NCBI RefSeq assembly: GCF_019443285.1
Contig: NZ_CP080327.1
Coordinates: 2,166,001-2,230,000, forward strand
Reading direction: 5' to 3'
Source of the DNA: Aquisediminimonas profunda
Lineage (GTDB): Bacteria; Pseudomonadota; Alphaproteobacteria; Sphingomonadales; Sphingomonadaceae
DNA: 64,000 nt
Part shown: positions 54,788-63,128 of the stretch, piece by piece
Layout: every line of letters starts with the position of its first letter
How positions within the stretch are numbered: position 1 is the stretch's first letter
Notes under the pieces: model-generated
What the model was told of the DNA's origin: nothing
The model's input: only the letters and a program-made list of their open reading frames with translations
The model's database searches: none
Program-made: the position numbers and the translations under genes

Positions 54788-54796
54788 TGGAATAAT
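54788..54796. promoter_or_regulatory. Motif TGGAATAAT shared by the lysR and ahpD-like promoters
   Basis: TGGAATAAT just before the lysR start recurs at 55703-55711, upstream of the AhpD-like gene, where TTCCA..TTGGAA (55715-55730) forms an inverted repeat. This suggests a shared regulator, most simply the LysR protein itself. Confidence 0.4.
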
Positions 54797-54798
54797 GA

Positions 54799-55692
54799 GT
54801 GGATCGTCTTCAAACGCTTGAGATGTTCGTGGCTGTGGCGGAACGCGGCGGCTTTGCTGCTGCCGCGCGCGAATTGCGGGTCTCTCCGCCAGCCGTTACG
54901 CGTGGTATTGCTGAACTTGAGGCCCGGCTTGGCGTCGTGCTGTTCCATCGATCAACACGGGCTGTGACCTTGACCGATGAAGGCAGCGGCTTTCTCAACA
55001 AGGCCCGGCGCATCATCGGTGAGCTCGACGAAGCAGAGCGGCAAGTGTCTGGCGCGCGCTCCGAACCGCGTGGCCAGTTCTATGTGACGGCGCCTGTCGC
55101 ATTCGGAAGGCTCCATGTGCTTCCGGTCGTGACGGAACTGCTGGACCGGCATGCCGAGCTCAACATCCAGATGATGCTGATCGATCGCAATGTGCGCATC
55201 ATAGAAGAGGGGATCGATGTGGCAGTGCGGATCGGGGCACTGGCTGATTCAGCGCTGAAGGCCGTGCGGATCGGCGCAGTGCGGCAGATGCTCGTGGCAA
55301 GCCCGGCCTATCTCGCCCGAAGAGGCGTTCCGGAGTCGGTCGCGCACTTGTCCAACCACCAGCTCATAGGGACAACCGGGCCACGCGCAGCGACCGAATG
55401 GCGTTTTGGCGGACGGCGGGACCCAGTCGCTGTCCGTCCGCGCCTTCTGGTCAACACTGTGGATGCTGCAGTCGACGCAGCAGAAGCAGGCGGAGGGGTC
55501 GCCAATCTGCTCAGCTACCAGGTGGCTGATGGCCTGCGCGCGGGCCGCTTGATCGAAGTGCTGCGACCGGACGTTCCGGAGCCACTGCCAATACATTTGC
55601 TGTTTGAATCCAGCAGGGCCTCTGCGCCGGCGACGCGAGCCTTTGTCGATGCCATGCGCGCACGTGGGCGCGACCAGGCTTGGCAGATATAA
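54799..55692 (+). CDS. LysR-type transcriptional regulator
   Basis: 297 aa, GTG start. The N-terminal winged helix reads MDRLQTLEMFVAVAERGGFAAAARELRVSPPAVTRGIAELEARLG and the effector domain starts at GQFYVTAPVAFGRLHVLP. This is the CrgA/DsdA-like group of LTTRs. It stands between the PNPOx-VOC-DUF1348 unit (divergent) and the AhpD-like gene (same strand) and probably controls one or both. Confidence 0.95.
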   Translation: MDRLQTLEMFVAVAERGGFAAAARELRVSPPAVTRGIAELEARLGVVLFHRSTRAVTLTDEGSGFLNKARRIIGELDEAERQVSGARSEPRGQFYVTAPVAFGRLHVLPVVTELLDRHAELNIQMMLIDRNVRIIEEGIDVAVRIGALADSALKAVRIGAVRQMLVASPAYLARRGVPESVAHLSNHQLIGTTGPRAATEWRFGGRRDPVAVRPRLLVNTVDAAVDAAEAGGGVANLLSYQVADGLRAGRLIEVLRPDVPEPLPIHLLFESSRASAPATRAFVDAMRARGRDQAWQI

Positions 55693-55800
55693 TTGCTCCA
55701 AGTGGAATAATAACTTCCATTTTCTTGGAATTATCTACTCCGAACTAAGCGATTAATTGGGACGGGACGGACTTTTCCGCCACATGAAAGGAATGTTCAA

Positions 55801-56349
55801 ATGTCTCGTATCCCGACCCCCGCCACGATTGCCGATGCCCCTGAAGCGACCCGCCCGCTGCTCGAGGCGGTCAACAAGCAACTCGGCAGCGTACCGAACA
55901 TGTTTCGCCTTATTGCCAACAGTCCGGCGGCGCTCGAAGGCTATCTCGGCCTCAGCGGTGCGCTTGCAAAGGGCAAGCTCGCCAGCGCAACGCGCGAGCG
56001 GATTGCCCTTGCCGTCGCCGAACTCAATGGCTGCAATTACTGTCTCGCGGCCCATACTTACCTCGGGAGCAATTTCGCCAAGCTTGACGCAGCCGAAATT
56101 GCTGCCAACCGTCGTGGTAAATCCAGCGATGCAAAGGCAGATGCTGCCGTGCGCTTCGCGGCCAAGGTTGCGGCGGAACGCGGCGCGATTTCAGCGGCCG
56201 ATGTCGACGCTGTTCGTGCGGCAGGCTATGGCGATGCCGAGATTGTTGAAATCGTGGCGCATGTCGCGCTCAATACGTTGACCAACTATATCAACGAAGC
56301 ACTGGGCACGACCATTGACTTCCCTGTGGTCGACCGCCTGGCAGCCTGA
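55801..56349 (+). CDS. Carboxymuconolactone decarboxylase/AhpD-like protein
   Basis: 182 aa. The AhpD signature ELNGCNYCLAAHTYLG contains the redox Cys-x2-Cys and a following His; it is preceded by GSVPNMFRLIANSPAALEGYLGLSGAL. Many such proteins are peroxidase-type or decarboxylase-like. The 108-bp gap after lysR contains the repeated TGGAATAAT motif, which suggests control by the neighbouring LysR protein. Confidence 0.92.
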   Translation: MSRIPTPATIADAPEATRPLLEAVNKQLGSVPNMFRLIANSPAALEGYLGLSGALAKGKLASATRERIALAVAELNGCNYCLAAHTYLGSNFAKLDAAEIAANRRGKSSDAKADAAVRFAAKVAAERGAISAADVDAVRAAGYGDAEIVEIVAHVALNTLTNYINEALGTTIDFPVVDRLAA

Positions 56350-56395
56350 CCTTGTCAAAGACTGACCCGGTCGTTCGCAATCGGCGGCGGCCGGG

Positions 56396-56857
56396 TCAGA
56401 ACATGTATTTCATTTTGATTGATTGTGTCGTCTCGCCACTTCCCACCGTAAAGCGGGCTGCGGCAAATTTAGGCGGGCCAAAGCCAATGGCTGGATTGTT
56501 TGAAAAGCCGAACCCTTCGCGCGGAATCATGAGGGCAGTGTCCAACTTCCCGTTCGCGTTTTCGTCATGAATAAGAGCAACGGCATAAGTGCCTGGTGCA
56601 AGGTCGGAAAAATACACTGATGCTGCCTTTGCAGCCGGGACGGTCATCTTGTGGGCCTCGGCGTCCTTCGCACAATTGGGAAAGGCGCGTCCATTCGCTG
56701 TAAGGCAGATGAGGATATTGCCCTTCAGGCTCCGCAGGCCGACGATCTTGAGATCAAGTCTTGATGGTTCCGCCGCTGCGACTGTCGCCGTCAGCAAAAG
56801 TCCCAAGGCCGCGATCCGTGCCGCAAATCTTGTCCCACACCCTGAAATATAGGCCAT
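56396..56857 (-). CDS. DUF2141 exported protein
   Basis: 153 aa. A signal peptide (FAARIAALGLLLTATVAAAEP) is followed by the DUF2141 core: LKGNILICLTANGRAFPNC, VYFSDLAPGTYAVALIHDENANGKLDT and GFGFSNNPAIGFGPPKFAAARF. A small periplasmic beta protein of unknown role. Its first 104 nt overlap, in another frame, the end of the upstream hydroxylase gene. Confidence 0.9.
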   Translation of the reverse strand: MAYISGCGTRFAARIAALGLLLTATVAAAEPSRLDLKIVGLRSLKGNILICLTANGRAFPNCAKDAEAHKMTVPAAKAASVYFSDLAPGTYAVALIHDENANGKLDTALMIPREGFGFSNNPAIGFGPPKFAAARFTVGSGETTQSIKMKYMF

Positions 56858-57500
56858 AATTTCCCCGATATTCGTCGTGGTGCCGCTGGTGATGCGTTGC
56901 CGTGATCAACCAGTTTCCCAAAACGCCCCTGACAATGATGCGCGGAAACAGTTCCCAACCCATGTGATTGGTGACACCCATAAGCGTCATCACCGAAAGC
57001 ACAACCGCAAGTGCTGCAACATGAATGGGAATAACGAAGACGAGGGCCGGGATGACAATTGCGCCGGTCAGGGCCTCCCAGGGATGAAAGCTCATCGCGG
57101 CCCAGGCAGTGGGTGGCCGGCTTGCATGATGGACAGCATGTGCGCGACTGAAAAACCAGGGCCGATGCATCAGCCTGTGCGTCCAGTAGAACCAGCTGTC
57201 ATGGGCGGCGAGATAGAGGAGAATGGAGACCGGGAAATACCAAAGGGGGTAAGCGCCAAGGTCACGGTAAATCAGGGTCCAGCCGCGCGAATCCCACCCC
57301 CAGGCGACGACGCCCGCCGGGATGCCATAAATCGCGGCACTGGCCAGGGACCAAGCGATTTCACTCCGGATCTGCGGCGTGAGACGTGCGTAGAGGCCCG
57401 GATGCCGCAGGCGCGTTGCCCAGGCAAACGTCCCGCTCACGATGAGATAACGGACACCCACGATCAGGGTCATGGCAACGGCGGAAAGAAGGATTGCCAC
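56754..57500 (-). CDS. Sterol desaturase/fatty-acid hydroxylase family protein
   Basis: 248 aa membrane di-iron enzyme. Histidine boxes: HDSWFYWTHRLMH, HAVHH and HHQRHH, with several membrane helices between and before them. Such enzymes hydroxylate or desaturate lipids or carotenoids. Its last 35 codons (KICGTDRGLGTFADGD..) overlap the DUF2141 gene out of frame, which is unusual in length; a shorter DUF2141 start would remove its signal peptide, so both frames appear real. Confidence 0.9.
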   Translation of the reverse strand: MAILLSAVAMTLIVGVRYLIVSGTFAWATRLRHPGLYARLTPQIRSEIAWSLASAAIYGIPAGVVAWGWDSRGWTLIYRDLGAYPLWYFPVSILLYLAAHDSWFYWTHRLMHRPWFFSRAHAVHHASRPPTAWAAMSFHPWEALTGAIVIPALVFVIPIHVAALAVVLSVMTLMGVTNHMGWELFPRIIVRGVLGNWLITATHHQRHHDEYRGNYGLYFRVWDKICGTDRGLGTFADGDSRSGGTIKT

Positions 57501-57527
57501 AAGTGTCGCCTTTGGTGACTGATCTGC

Positions 57528-57603
57528 TGGTGCCGCCTACAGGACTCGAACCTGTGACCCCCGCATTACGAATGCGATGCTCTACCAACTGAGCTAAGGC
57601 GGC
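57528..57603 (-). tRNA. tRNA-Thr(CGT)
   Basis: 76-nt cloverleaf including an encoded CCA (57528-57530). Acceptor arm GCCGCCT/AGGCGGC, D-arm GCTCAGTTGGTAGAGC, anticodon stem-loop TCGCA-TTCGTAA-TGCGG giving CGT, and T-arm CAGGTTCGAGTCCTG. It is the second threonine tRNA of the window and shows no sign of an integrated element. Confidence 0.97.
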
Positions 57604-57821
57604 CAGAGGGCGGGCGCTTACCAGTGCGACCGGACGAGCACAAGGGGGTCTGGACAGCATTGCTCCCTGAATTGGCGGTGCCGAGTCCCACCCTACAGGC
57701 CAAGGCCCATTGCGTAATGCCTTGATAAGAATTGGCTTGTAGGGATCAGCGCAACCGACTGGACAAGATTGCAACAATTTTCCACAATCGGCCCCTGTAA
57801 AGCGTAGAGGATTGGGCCGCT

Positions 57822-58154
57822 ATGCCACTGAAAGACGATGACATGACGACCAGCCTTGGCGAAATTCCCCAGAAACGACAGGAAGAACGAGCACGCGTCA
57901 ATCTTGACGGGCCGACGCTGCGGCAGGGGAATGGAATGATCGGATCGATCAAACTGCATGACGTTTCATCACGAGGTTTTCGAACTGACTGGCCGGAAAA
58001 GCTCCTTCCCGGCGAAAAGGTCTGGCTGAAAGTGCCCGGGATTGATGAGCTTGCCGCTACCGTCGCATGGGAACTGGATCTGATGATCGGATGCCAGTTC
58101 GAAGTTGCGTTGAGACCTGCGGTTTTCTCCAGAATCGTCAATCAGAAAAGTTGA
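57822..58154 (+). CDS. PilZ-domain protein
   Basis: 110 aa. The PilZ core has RQEERARVNLDGPTLRQGNG, then LHDVSSRGFRTDWPEKLLPGEKVWLKVPG and ATVAWELDLMIGCQFE. PilZ domains bind cyclic di-GMP via an RxxxR and a D/NxSxxG motif. DVSSRG is present, while the first motif (RQEERAR) is only approximate, so ligand binding is uncertain. Stand-alone gene. Confidence 0.85.
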   Translation: MPLKDDDMTTSLGEIPQKRQEERARVNLDGPTLRQGNGMIGSIKLHDVSSRGFRTDWPEKLLPGEKVWLKVPGIDELAATVAWELDLMIGCQFEVALRPAVFSRIVNQKS

Positions 58155-58201
58155 CCGGGCCCCAGCGCAGACTCTAGGGATTTCAGCCGAAGGGGGCTGT
58201 G

Positions 58202-58387
58202 ATGGCAAGAGCGTGTTGGCGTTGTGTGGAACCGATTGAGGACACTGCCACCCGCTGTCCGTCCTGCGGCGTCCGTATTGTGCCGTTAACGGCCGAGCCG
58301 AGTCCGCTCGCAACTGCGCGCAAGATCCGCATCGCATTGCTGGTCCTGCTTGTGGCGATGGGCGGCCTCATCGCGTGGGTTTTTTGA
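58202..58387 (+). CDS. Zinc-ribbon membrane protein
   Basis: 61 aa. An N-terminal zinc ribbon (CWRCVEPIEDTATRCPSCGVRI, two Cys-x2-Cys) is joined to one C-terminal membrane helix (IRIALLVLLVAMGGLIAWVF). The ATG at 58199 directly precedes the one used here. Small tail-anchored zinc-ribbon proteins are common in sphingomonads; their job is unknown. Confidence 0.7.
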   Translation: MARACWRCVEPIEDTATRCPSCGVRIVPLTAEPSPLATARKIRIALLVLLVAMGGLIAWVF

Positions 58388-58399
58388 GAGGCCTGGAGT

Positions 58400-59020
58400 C
58401 TATCGCTCCGGAAGCTTCGCCATCGCATCCTCGAGCAAGCGACGCACAACCGCGCAAGCATCGGTCACGGGCAGTTCCTGATCGTGGCGGAGCAGACGCC
58501 AAGTCTGGAAGCTGAGGATAACATTTATGGCACGGGCACCCAGTTTATCGTCGCGAACCGAAGGCGGAAGCTGCGCATCAAGGCTTTCGGATTCGAGGCG
58601 CAACATCCTCTTGTAATCCTGCATCAGGAATTCTGACTGGAAGCGCTTCAGGTTGGCGGAAATCCGGTAGGGCAGGATCGCCTCGAAAACGCGCGCCCGC
58701 TTGTCGGCTGTATAGAGCATCCGCTCTTTCCAGGTGTCCCCCCTGGGGACTTCCATGATGATCGGGATCACCTTCGCTTCGATGGCATCGCACATTTCGC
58801 GATAAAGGGCATCCATATCGTCGAAATGCCGGAATACCGACCGGAGACCGACACCGGCCACCTCCGCGACGCGCGCGGCGCTTGGGGAGACATCGCCATT
58901 ACCGACCAGTTCAAGCATTGCGGATACGATCCGCGCCCGGCTCGAGCGGCTGCGCTCGCGCCGGCCATCGGCCTCGCGGCTCTCATCAATTGCAATATCT
59001 GGAGCAAGAATGGCAGTCAT
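58400..59020 (-). CDS. TetR-family regulator
   Basis: 206 aa. The DNA-binding domain is RERSRSSRARIVSAMLELVGNGDVSPSAARVAEVAGVGLRSVFRHFDDMDALYREM, a standard TetR HTH. The ligand domain is unspecific. No divergent gene is close, so the target is unclear. Confidence 0.92.
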   Translation of the reverse strand: MTAILAPDIAIDESREADGRRERSRSSRARIVSAMLELVGNGDVSPSAARVAEVAGVGLRSVFRHFDDMDALYREMCDAIEAKVIPIIMEVPRGDTWKERMLYTADKRARVFEAILPYRISANLKRFQSEFLMQDYKRMLRLESESLDAQLPPSVRDDKLGARAINVILSFQTWRLLRHDQELPVTDACAVVRRLLEDAMAKLPER

Positions 59021-59861
59021 GCCTTGCTTCCTTGCCTGTCAGCATCGTTATGGCAAGGGGTAACAAACAATTCCGTATCTTGGCTTGGTGAGCCCTGTTG
59101 AATTCGAACCAGCGACCTACTGATTCAAAGCCATCTCTTGCTCGGACGGCGAGAGCGAGCGATGAAGCGATTCAGGTGAATGAAGAGACCGCAGAAATTT
59201 GCCTCGGTCCATGCCAAAGTCCACAATCATTTTAATCGCAGCGCCATCTCGCCGTCCGTCAAAATTACAAGATTTGCCGCTCGACCGCCCTGACCAAGTG
59301 ACAGAACCTGATGGCATGAGGTGACGCTGGGGAGGGGAGAGCTCCACCAATCGGAGACAAGTTGCAATAGGAGTGACAGCACTCCCTAGTCAGCTTTCGG
59401 ATTGGCGACAGCAGCAAGTTAAGACCCAAGACGCCTGGGAATAACTCTGCCTATTGGAGACGAGTACGCATCAGACTGACTGAGCCTTAGTGAAAGGTCG
59501 GCCGGATCGATGTACGGCCTCCGCATCCGGGGTAAGGAAATGCAGAGGCCGTGATCATCCCCGATTCAGTAAGTACCCTTTTCGGCTGCAACCCGAAGGA
59601 ATCACCTATTACCAAATCGGCACTCTTTGCTGAGCAAATCCGCGCTAACCTGTTCTAATTTGGACAACAATATGTCAAAAGTTCTATGCATTTCTTTATG
59701 TAGAATTCAGCAAAAGGCGCCGTAAAATGTATTTGCGCCGGTCTCCGCCTTATGTCGGAGGCTTGATCAGGGGCGTGCGTCGCACCACTTCAGCAATCAT
59801 TAACCATTTTCTCGCAACACTTCGACGATTGGTTAGGTATCAACGGTAAGGGCATGCGGGC
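59021..59861. other. Gene-poor gap of about 840 bp
   Basis: No convincing coding region; a 77-codon frame (59117-59350, minus) has no family features. The left end holds a decayed tRNA 3' end (59085-59130). A TTAACCAT sequence (59800-59807) near the right end may be a CtrA-type half-site in the promoter of the next gene. Confidence 0.5.
59085..59130 (-). other. Decayed tRNA 3' end
   Basis: Read on the minus strand, GTCGCTGGTTCGAATTCAAC followed by AGGGCTCACCA looks like the T-arm, acceptor strand and CCA of a tRNA. The T stem no longer pairs well (GCTGG against TCAAC) and no 5' half is present. It may be an old attachment-site scar. Confidence 0.35.
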
Positions 59862-60641
59862 ATGATCGGATCTATTCAGTCAAAATTGCATGCGCGCAGC
59901 GTTGCTTTGGTGCGTCAACTGAACGTTGGCATGTCAAAAATCATGTTCATCTGGGTCGTGGCTGCCAGCTTTTTGGCTGGGCTTCGTGCGGCGGCACCCG
60001 TGACGCCTGTTGCTCCCGGGATAGGGCAGTTTGTTCAAGCACTTCCATACTTGATGATTGTGGCAGCTCCTGTGGGCGCAATGATACTTGCAATGTCATG
60101 GTTTCCCGCGAACAGGTTGTATGCGCAGCCGGAAATCAGGCTCGCGCGGTTCGGGAATTGGCAACCAGTTGATTGCCTGAGTTCGCGCCGTATGCCCATG
60201 TTTGGGGCGACGGGTATCATGGCGTCGCTCCTGATCGGCATACTTCTCAACATCCCCGTGCGCTCAGTGGAATTCATGATTGCAATGCCAGCTCTTGGCG
60301 GTGAAGCCCCTGTCTGGTTCCGAACGCTTTTTGCGGCGATGCTGGCCGACGTCATCGTCATGTCCAGCCTTTATGCCGTCGCCTTTGTCATGGCATTGCG
60401 CCATGTTCCCTGGTTTCCTCGCTTCCTGCTTTTGGTCTGGGTGCTCGATGTCCTTTCTCAGTTGTTCATCGCGCAAACTGTGGTTGCTTCAACCGACCTG
60501 CCAGCGAATGTTGCGGGTCAATTGCACAATTTGCTGGAAGGCAACCTCAAGAAAGTCCTGATCAGTGTTGCCTTATGGCTACCATATCTGCTGGTATCAG
60601 AGCGAGTAAACCTGACATATCGGCAACGTGTGCCCGCGTAA
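59862..60641 (+). CDS. DUF2569-like membrane protein
   Basis: 259 aa with about six membrane helices. The C terminus (LISVALWLPYLLVSERVNLTYRQRVP) matches the end of DUF2569 proteins (PYLxxSxRVxxTF). The N-terminal part (ASFLAGLRAAAPVTPV, PYLMIVAAPVGAMILAMSW) is less clear. Function unknown. It converges on the large membrane protein downstream. Confidence 0.6.
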   Translation: MIGSIQSKLHARSVALVRQLNVGMSKIMFIWVVAASFLAGLRAAAPVTPVAPGIGQFVQALPYLMIVAAPVGAMILAMSWFPANRLYAQPEIRLARFGNWQPVDCLSSRRMPMFGATGIMASLLIGILLNIPVRSVEFMIAMPALGGEAPVWFRTLFAAMLADVIVMSSLYAVAFVMALRHVPWFPRFLLLVWVLDVLSQLFIAQTVVASTDLPANVAGQLHNLLEGNLKKVLISVALWLPYLLVSERVNLTYRQRVPA

Positions 60642-60659
60642 AAACGGCATGGTCCGGTC

Positions 60660-62174
60660 TCAATTCAATTTGGTCTTTTTGGATGCCGACGCGGCTCCAT
60701 CCAATTTTCGGACATGGATCACCGCCCATTTATCAGTGTAAGTTCGGACCCAATCCGGCTGCCGATCAAGATAGCTAACCAGTAAATTGTCCGGGGGCAT
60801 TATCACCCATTCTATGTGCCATTTTTCCTTGATGGCTTCCCATTTCCCGAAGTCGCCTTTTGCAATTTTCACATAGTCCGCAAAAAACTCATCTCCATAA
60901 ACATCTGCCCTGCCGTCAATGAACACGGGGATACCGTTGAAGATGAGAGGGCCACCGAAGCTGTATTCGTTGAAAACGGGCAGATTGCGAAGTCTGATGG
61001 GGACATGGTTGATCGCATTCTGGGGAAGACGGTAGTTGTCTGGCCGCTGGTTGCCAAACGTAATGCTTGCCAAGGCGACGCCTCCAACCAATGCCGTCAT
61101 GACCGCGATGACAGGCCCAATTTCTCGCAGACGGAGTACAGAAAGGCGCAGTTCTCTCTCACCGTTTCGCTTGGACACTCCAAGCGCTTCGGCGGCTGGG
61201 CGCGCAAAGAGCAAACAGGATATGATCAGGAAAACGGCCTGATGCCGGACATGCGCAAATGCCATATGCAGCAGCGCGAGCATCAGCAGCAACCTGATGA
61301 TCGGCATTTTTATGCCCTTGTGGAGACAAATAAAAATCGTGCTGATGAGGATGAGTTCGAACTGGCCAAACGTCGCAAATGACGTCGGCTTCCATTCATC
61401 GATGTCTTTGAGCGCGGCCATGGTCGAAACGTAGATCGGGAAAGTGAGGCCTTCGATGCCTTGTGGCGTAATGAGTGCTGCCAAAAGGGCCACCAGGCCA
61501 AACCCTGCCCACCGTACAAATGTGATCCCGCGCTTTGGCTTGTCTGCCTCGATCAATGCTTCAAGTGCGAAAGGTCCTATAAGGGCAAGGCCAAGAACAA
61601 AACTGCCATGCATATTTGCCCAGCAAACCATCAATAAAATGGTCCAGACGGGGGGTGTCCGTCCCGCTTCACGAGCGCGAAGCAGAGAGGTTATCCACAG
61701 CGCAAGCAAGAGCCAGCCAAAGAGGTGAGGCCTGGCCAACATGTAACTGACCGTGCCGCCAAAGCAAAACGCAATGGGTACGAGGGCCATCGGAAACGCC
61801 AGCCAGCGGCGAACATAGACCGCAAGAGTGACGAAGGTCGCACCGGTGACAAGGCCGAACATCAGAAGCAGCCCTGCCCACCCTCCAGCGCTATAGGCCG
61901 CAAACATCAGGACTTCGGATAACCATTCGTGCGCAGTCCAGAGTTTGCCCCGAAAAGTGTATGAAAACGGGTCGACCGTCGGGACCGTGCCGTGTTCGAC
62001 GATCCATTTACCAGCCGCAAGGTGCCAGCTGGTGTCACCATCACCCAAAGCAGACGTCAAAATCGAAAAATAGGCAAAGACAAGGAGTAAAACGATGAAC
62101 AAGTGCAGCAGGTCGCGCATCGCCAAATCGATGCTGGCCGCATCTCGCTGCGTCTTGCCTGAATCACGCCCCAT
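60660..62174 (-). CDS. Polytopic membrane protein, GT-C-like
   Basis: 504 aa from ATG at 62174 with a G-rich ribosome site; a TTG at 62225 is too close to its GGGAGG. The pattern GDGDTSWHLAAGKWIVEHGTVPTVDPFSYTF..WTAHEWLSEV in the first outer loop, about ten membrane helices and a C-terminal soluble domain (GIPVFIDGRADVYGDEFFADY) are those of GT-C-type proteins that use polyprenyl-linked sugars. Substrate unknown; a role in surface glycan or pilin modification is speculation. Confidence 0.7.
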   Translation of the reverse strand: MGRDSGKTQRDAASIDLAMRDLLHLFIVLLLVFAYFSILTSALGDGDTSWHLAAGKWIVEHGTVPTVDPFSYTFRGKLWTAHEWLSEVLMFAAYSAGGWAGLLLMFGLVTGATFVTLAVYVRRWLAFPMALVPIAFCFGGTVSYMLARPHLFGWLLLALWITSLLRAREAGRTPPVWTILLMVCWANMHGSFVLGLALIGPFALEALIEADKPKRGITFVRWAGFGLVALLAALITPQGIEGLTFPIYVSTMAALKDIDEWKPTSFATFGQFELILISTIFICLHKGIKMPIIRLLLMLALLHMAFAHVRHQAVFLIISCLLFARPAAEALGVSKRNGERELRLSVLRLREIGPVIAVMTALVGGVALASITFGNQRPDNYRLPQNAINHVPIRLRNLPVFNEYSFGGPLIFNGIPVFIDGRADVYGDEFFADYVKIAKGDFGKWEAIKEKWHIEWVIMPPDNLLVSYLDRQPDWVRTYTDKWAVIHVRKLDGAASASKKTKLN

Positions 62175-62549
62175 TCTTTGCCCCCCCGCGCGATCGCATT
62201 TCGGCAGAATGGCAATGATTGTCAAACCTCCCAGGATCGTCGCGAATGCCGTCTATAACTAAAGTTATAAGTCACTGATTCGCTTGGGAAAATTGTCAAT
62301 TTGTCAGTATTTATAGTTAACTGGTTAACACGCTGAAAACTAAATCATTGTAAAGAAACGATTAAATAAATGTCATTTGACTCGCTTTGGCGGAAGAGGT
62401 TCCCTCAGCGTGAGCGAAGTGGTTCGTCTTTGGCAGGGTAGGCAAAAGCATATTGCCGCCGCGGTCGCCAAGAACCGAAGGCCCCTCCATTTTAGCTTGG
62501 TGCTTCAGTCTGCCGGAGGAGCTGGCAGCGAGAAACAAGGGGTATTGTT
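62175..62549. promoter_or_regulatory. AT-rich promoter region of the pilus genes
   Basis: The gap is AT-rich from about 62250 to 62390. It contains a perfect palindrome TATAACT-AA-AGTTATA (62254-62269) and two GTTAAC hexamers separated by 2 bp (62316-62329). It should carry the promoters of the flp genes and of the divergent membrane gene. Confidence 0.5.
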
Positions 62550-62750
62550 ATGACAAAAATTCTTTCAAGTCTGTGGACGGATGAAAGCGGCGCTTCGGCC
62601 GCTGAATATGCGCTGATCCTTGCAATCGTCGGCAGCGCTATTGCGCTGGCGGCTATCGGCTTGGGCAACGCAATTTCGACCCGTATGAACGCAGCATCCA
62701 CTTGCATCGCGTCAACCAACTCAACTTCATACAACGCGAACTGCCCGTAA
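62550..62750 (+). CDS. flp: Flp-type pilin, first copy
   Basis: 66 aa. Short N-terminal leader, then GASAAEYALILAIVGSAIALAAIGLGNAI: the Gly-x4-Glu-Tyr processing motif and hydrophobic stalk of Flp pilins. Prepilin peptidase should cut after Gly and the tad machinery assembles the fibre. It ends with two Cys-containing segments (STCIASTNSTSYNANCP) that may form a disulphide. It differs from the next gene mainly in the leader. Confidence 0.93.
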   Translation: MTKILSSLWTDESGASAAEYALILAIVGSAIALAAIGLGNAISTRMNAASTCIASTNSTSYNANCP

Positions 62751-62760
62751 GCAGGTCCAG

Positions 62761-62793
62761 GTGACTGGCTGCTTGTCTTGCGCAGCCAGTCAC
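62761..62793 (+). terminator. Hairpin after flp copy 1
   Basis: Perfect 12-bp arms GTGACTGGCTGC (62761-62772) and GCAGCCAGTCAC (62782-62793) with a 9-nt loop, 10 nt after the stop. There is no T tract, so it may be an RNA-stability or partial attenuation element and not a full terminator. Confidence 0.6.
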
Positions 62794-62840
62794 TTGATCG
62801 CGCCGTTTGGAGCAAGATGCTAAATTAGGGGTAATTTACC

Positions 62841-63041
62841 ATGACAAATCTTATCAGGAATCTTTGGACTGACGAAAGCGGCGCTTCAGCCGCCGAATAT
62901 GCGCTGATCTTGGCAATTGTTGGCAGCGCGATTGCGCTTGCGGCGATCGGTCTGGGTAATGCGATTTCCACTCGCATGAACAAGGCCTCAACCTGCATCG
63001 CGTCGACGAACTCGACAGCTTACAACGCGAACTGCCCATAA
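62841..63041 (+). CDS. flp: Flp-type pilin, second copy
   Basis: 66 aa, nearly identical to the first pilin; from the WTDESGASAAEY block on only two residues differ (Asn-Lys-Ala for Asn-Ala-Ala, and Thr-Ala for Thr-Ser). Only the leader (MTNLIRN against MTKILSS) differs more. A recent tandem duplication, with many silent differences, so selection keeps the protein. A hairpin follows. Confidence 0.93.
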   Translation: MTNLIRNLWTDESGASAAEYALILAIVGSAIALAAIGLGNAISTRMNKASTCIASTNSTAYNANCP

Positions 63042-63054
63042 TTGCGCAGTGATA

Positions 63055-63082
63055 TGCTGGCCGGGCTTTGGCCTGGCCAGCA
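63055..63082 (+). terminator. Hairpin after flp copy 2
   Basis: Arms TGCTGGCC (63055-63062) and GGCCAGCA (63075-63082) around a 12-nt loop, 13 nt after the stop and 46 nt before cpaB. Like the first hairpin it lacks a T run and probably sets the pilin-to-assembly protein ratio. Confidence 0.55.
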
Positions 63083-63128
63083 TTCGCATTTTGAATACGT
63101 CTAACAATGTCAAAACGGGGGTAGCGGC

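Noticed and set aside
59117-59350. 77-codon minus-strand frame in the gap
   Set aside because: No domain or ribosome site; it overlaps the tRNA-like scar at its end.
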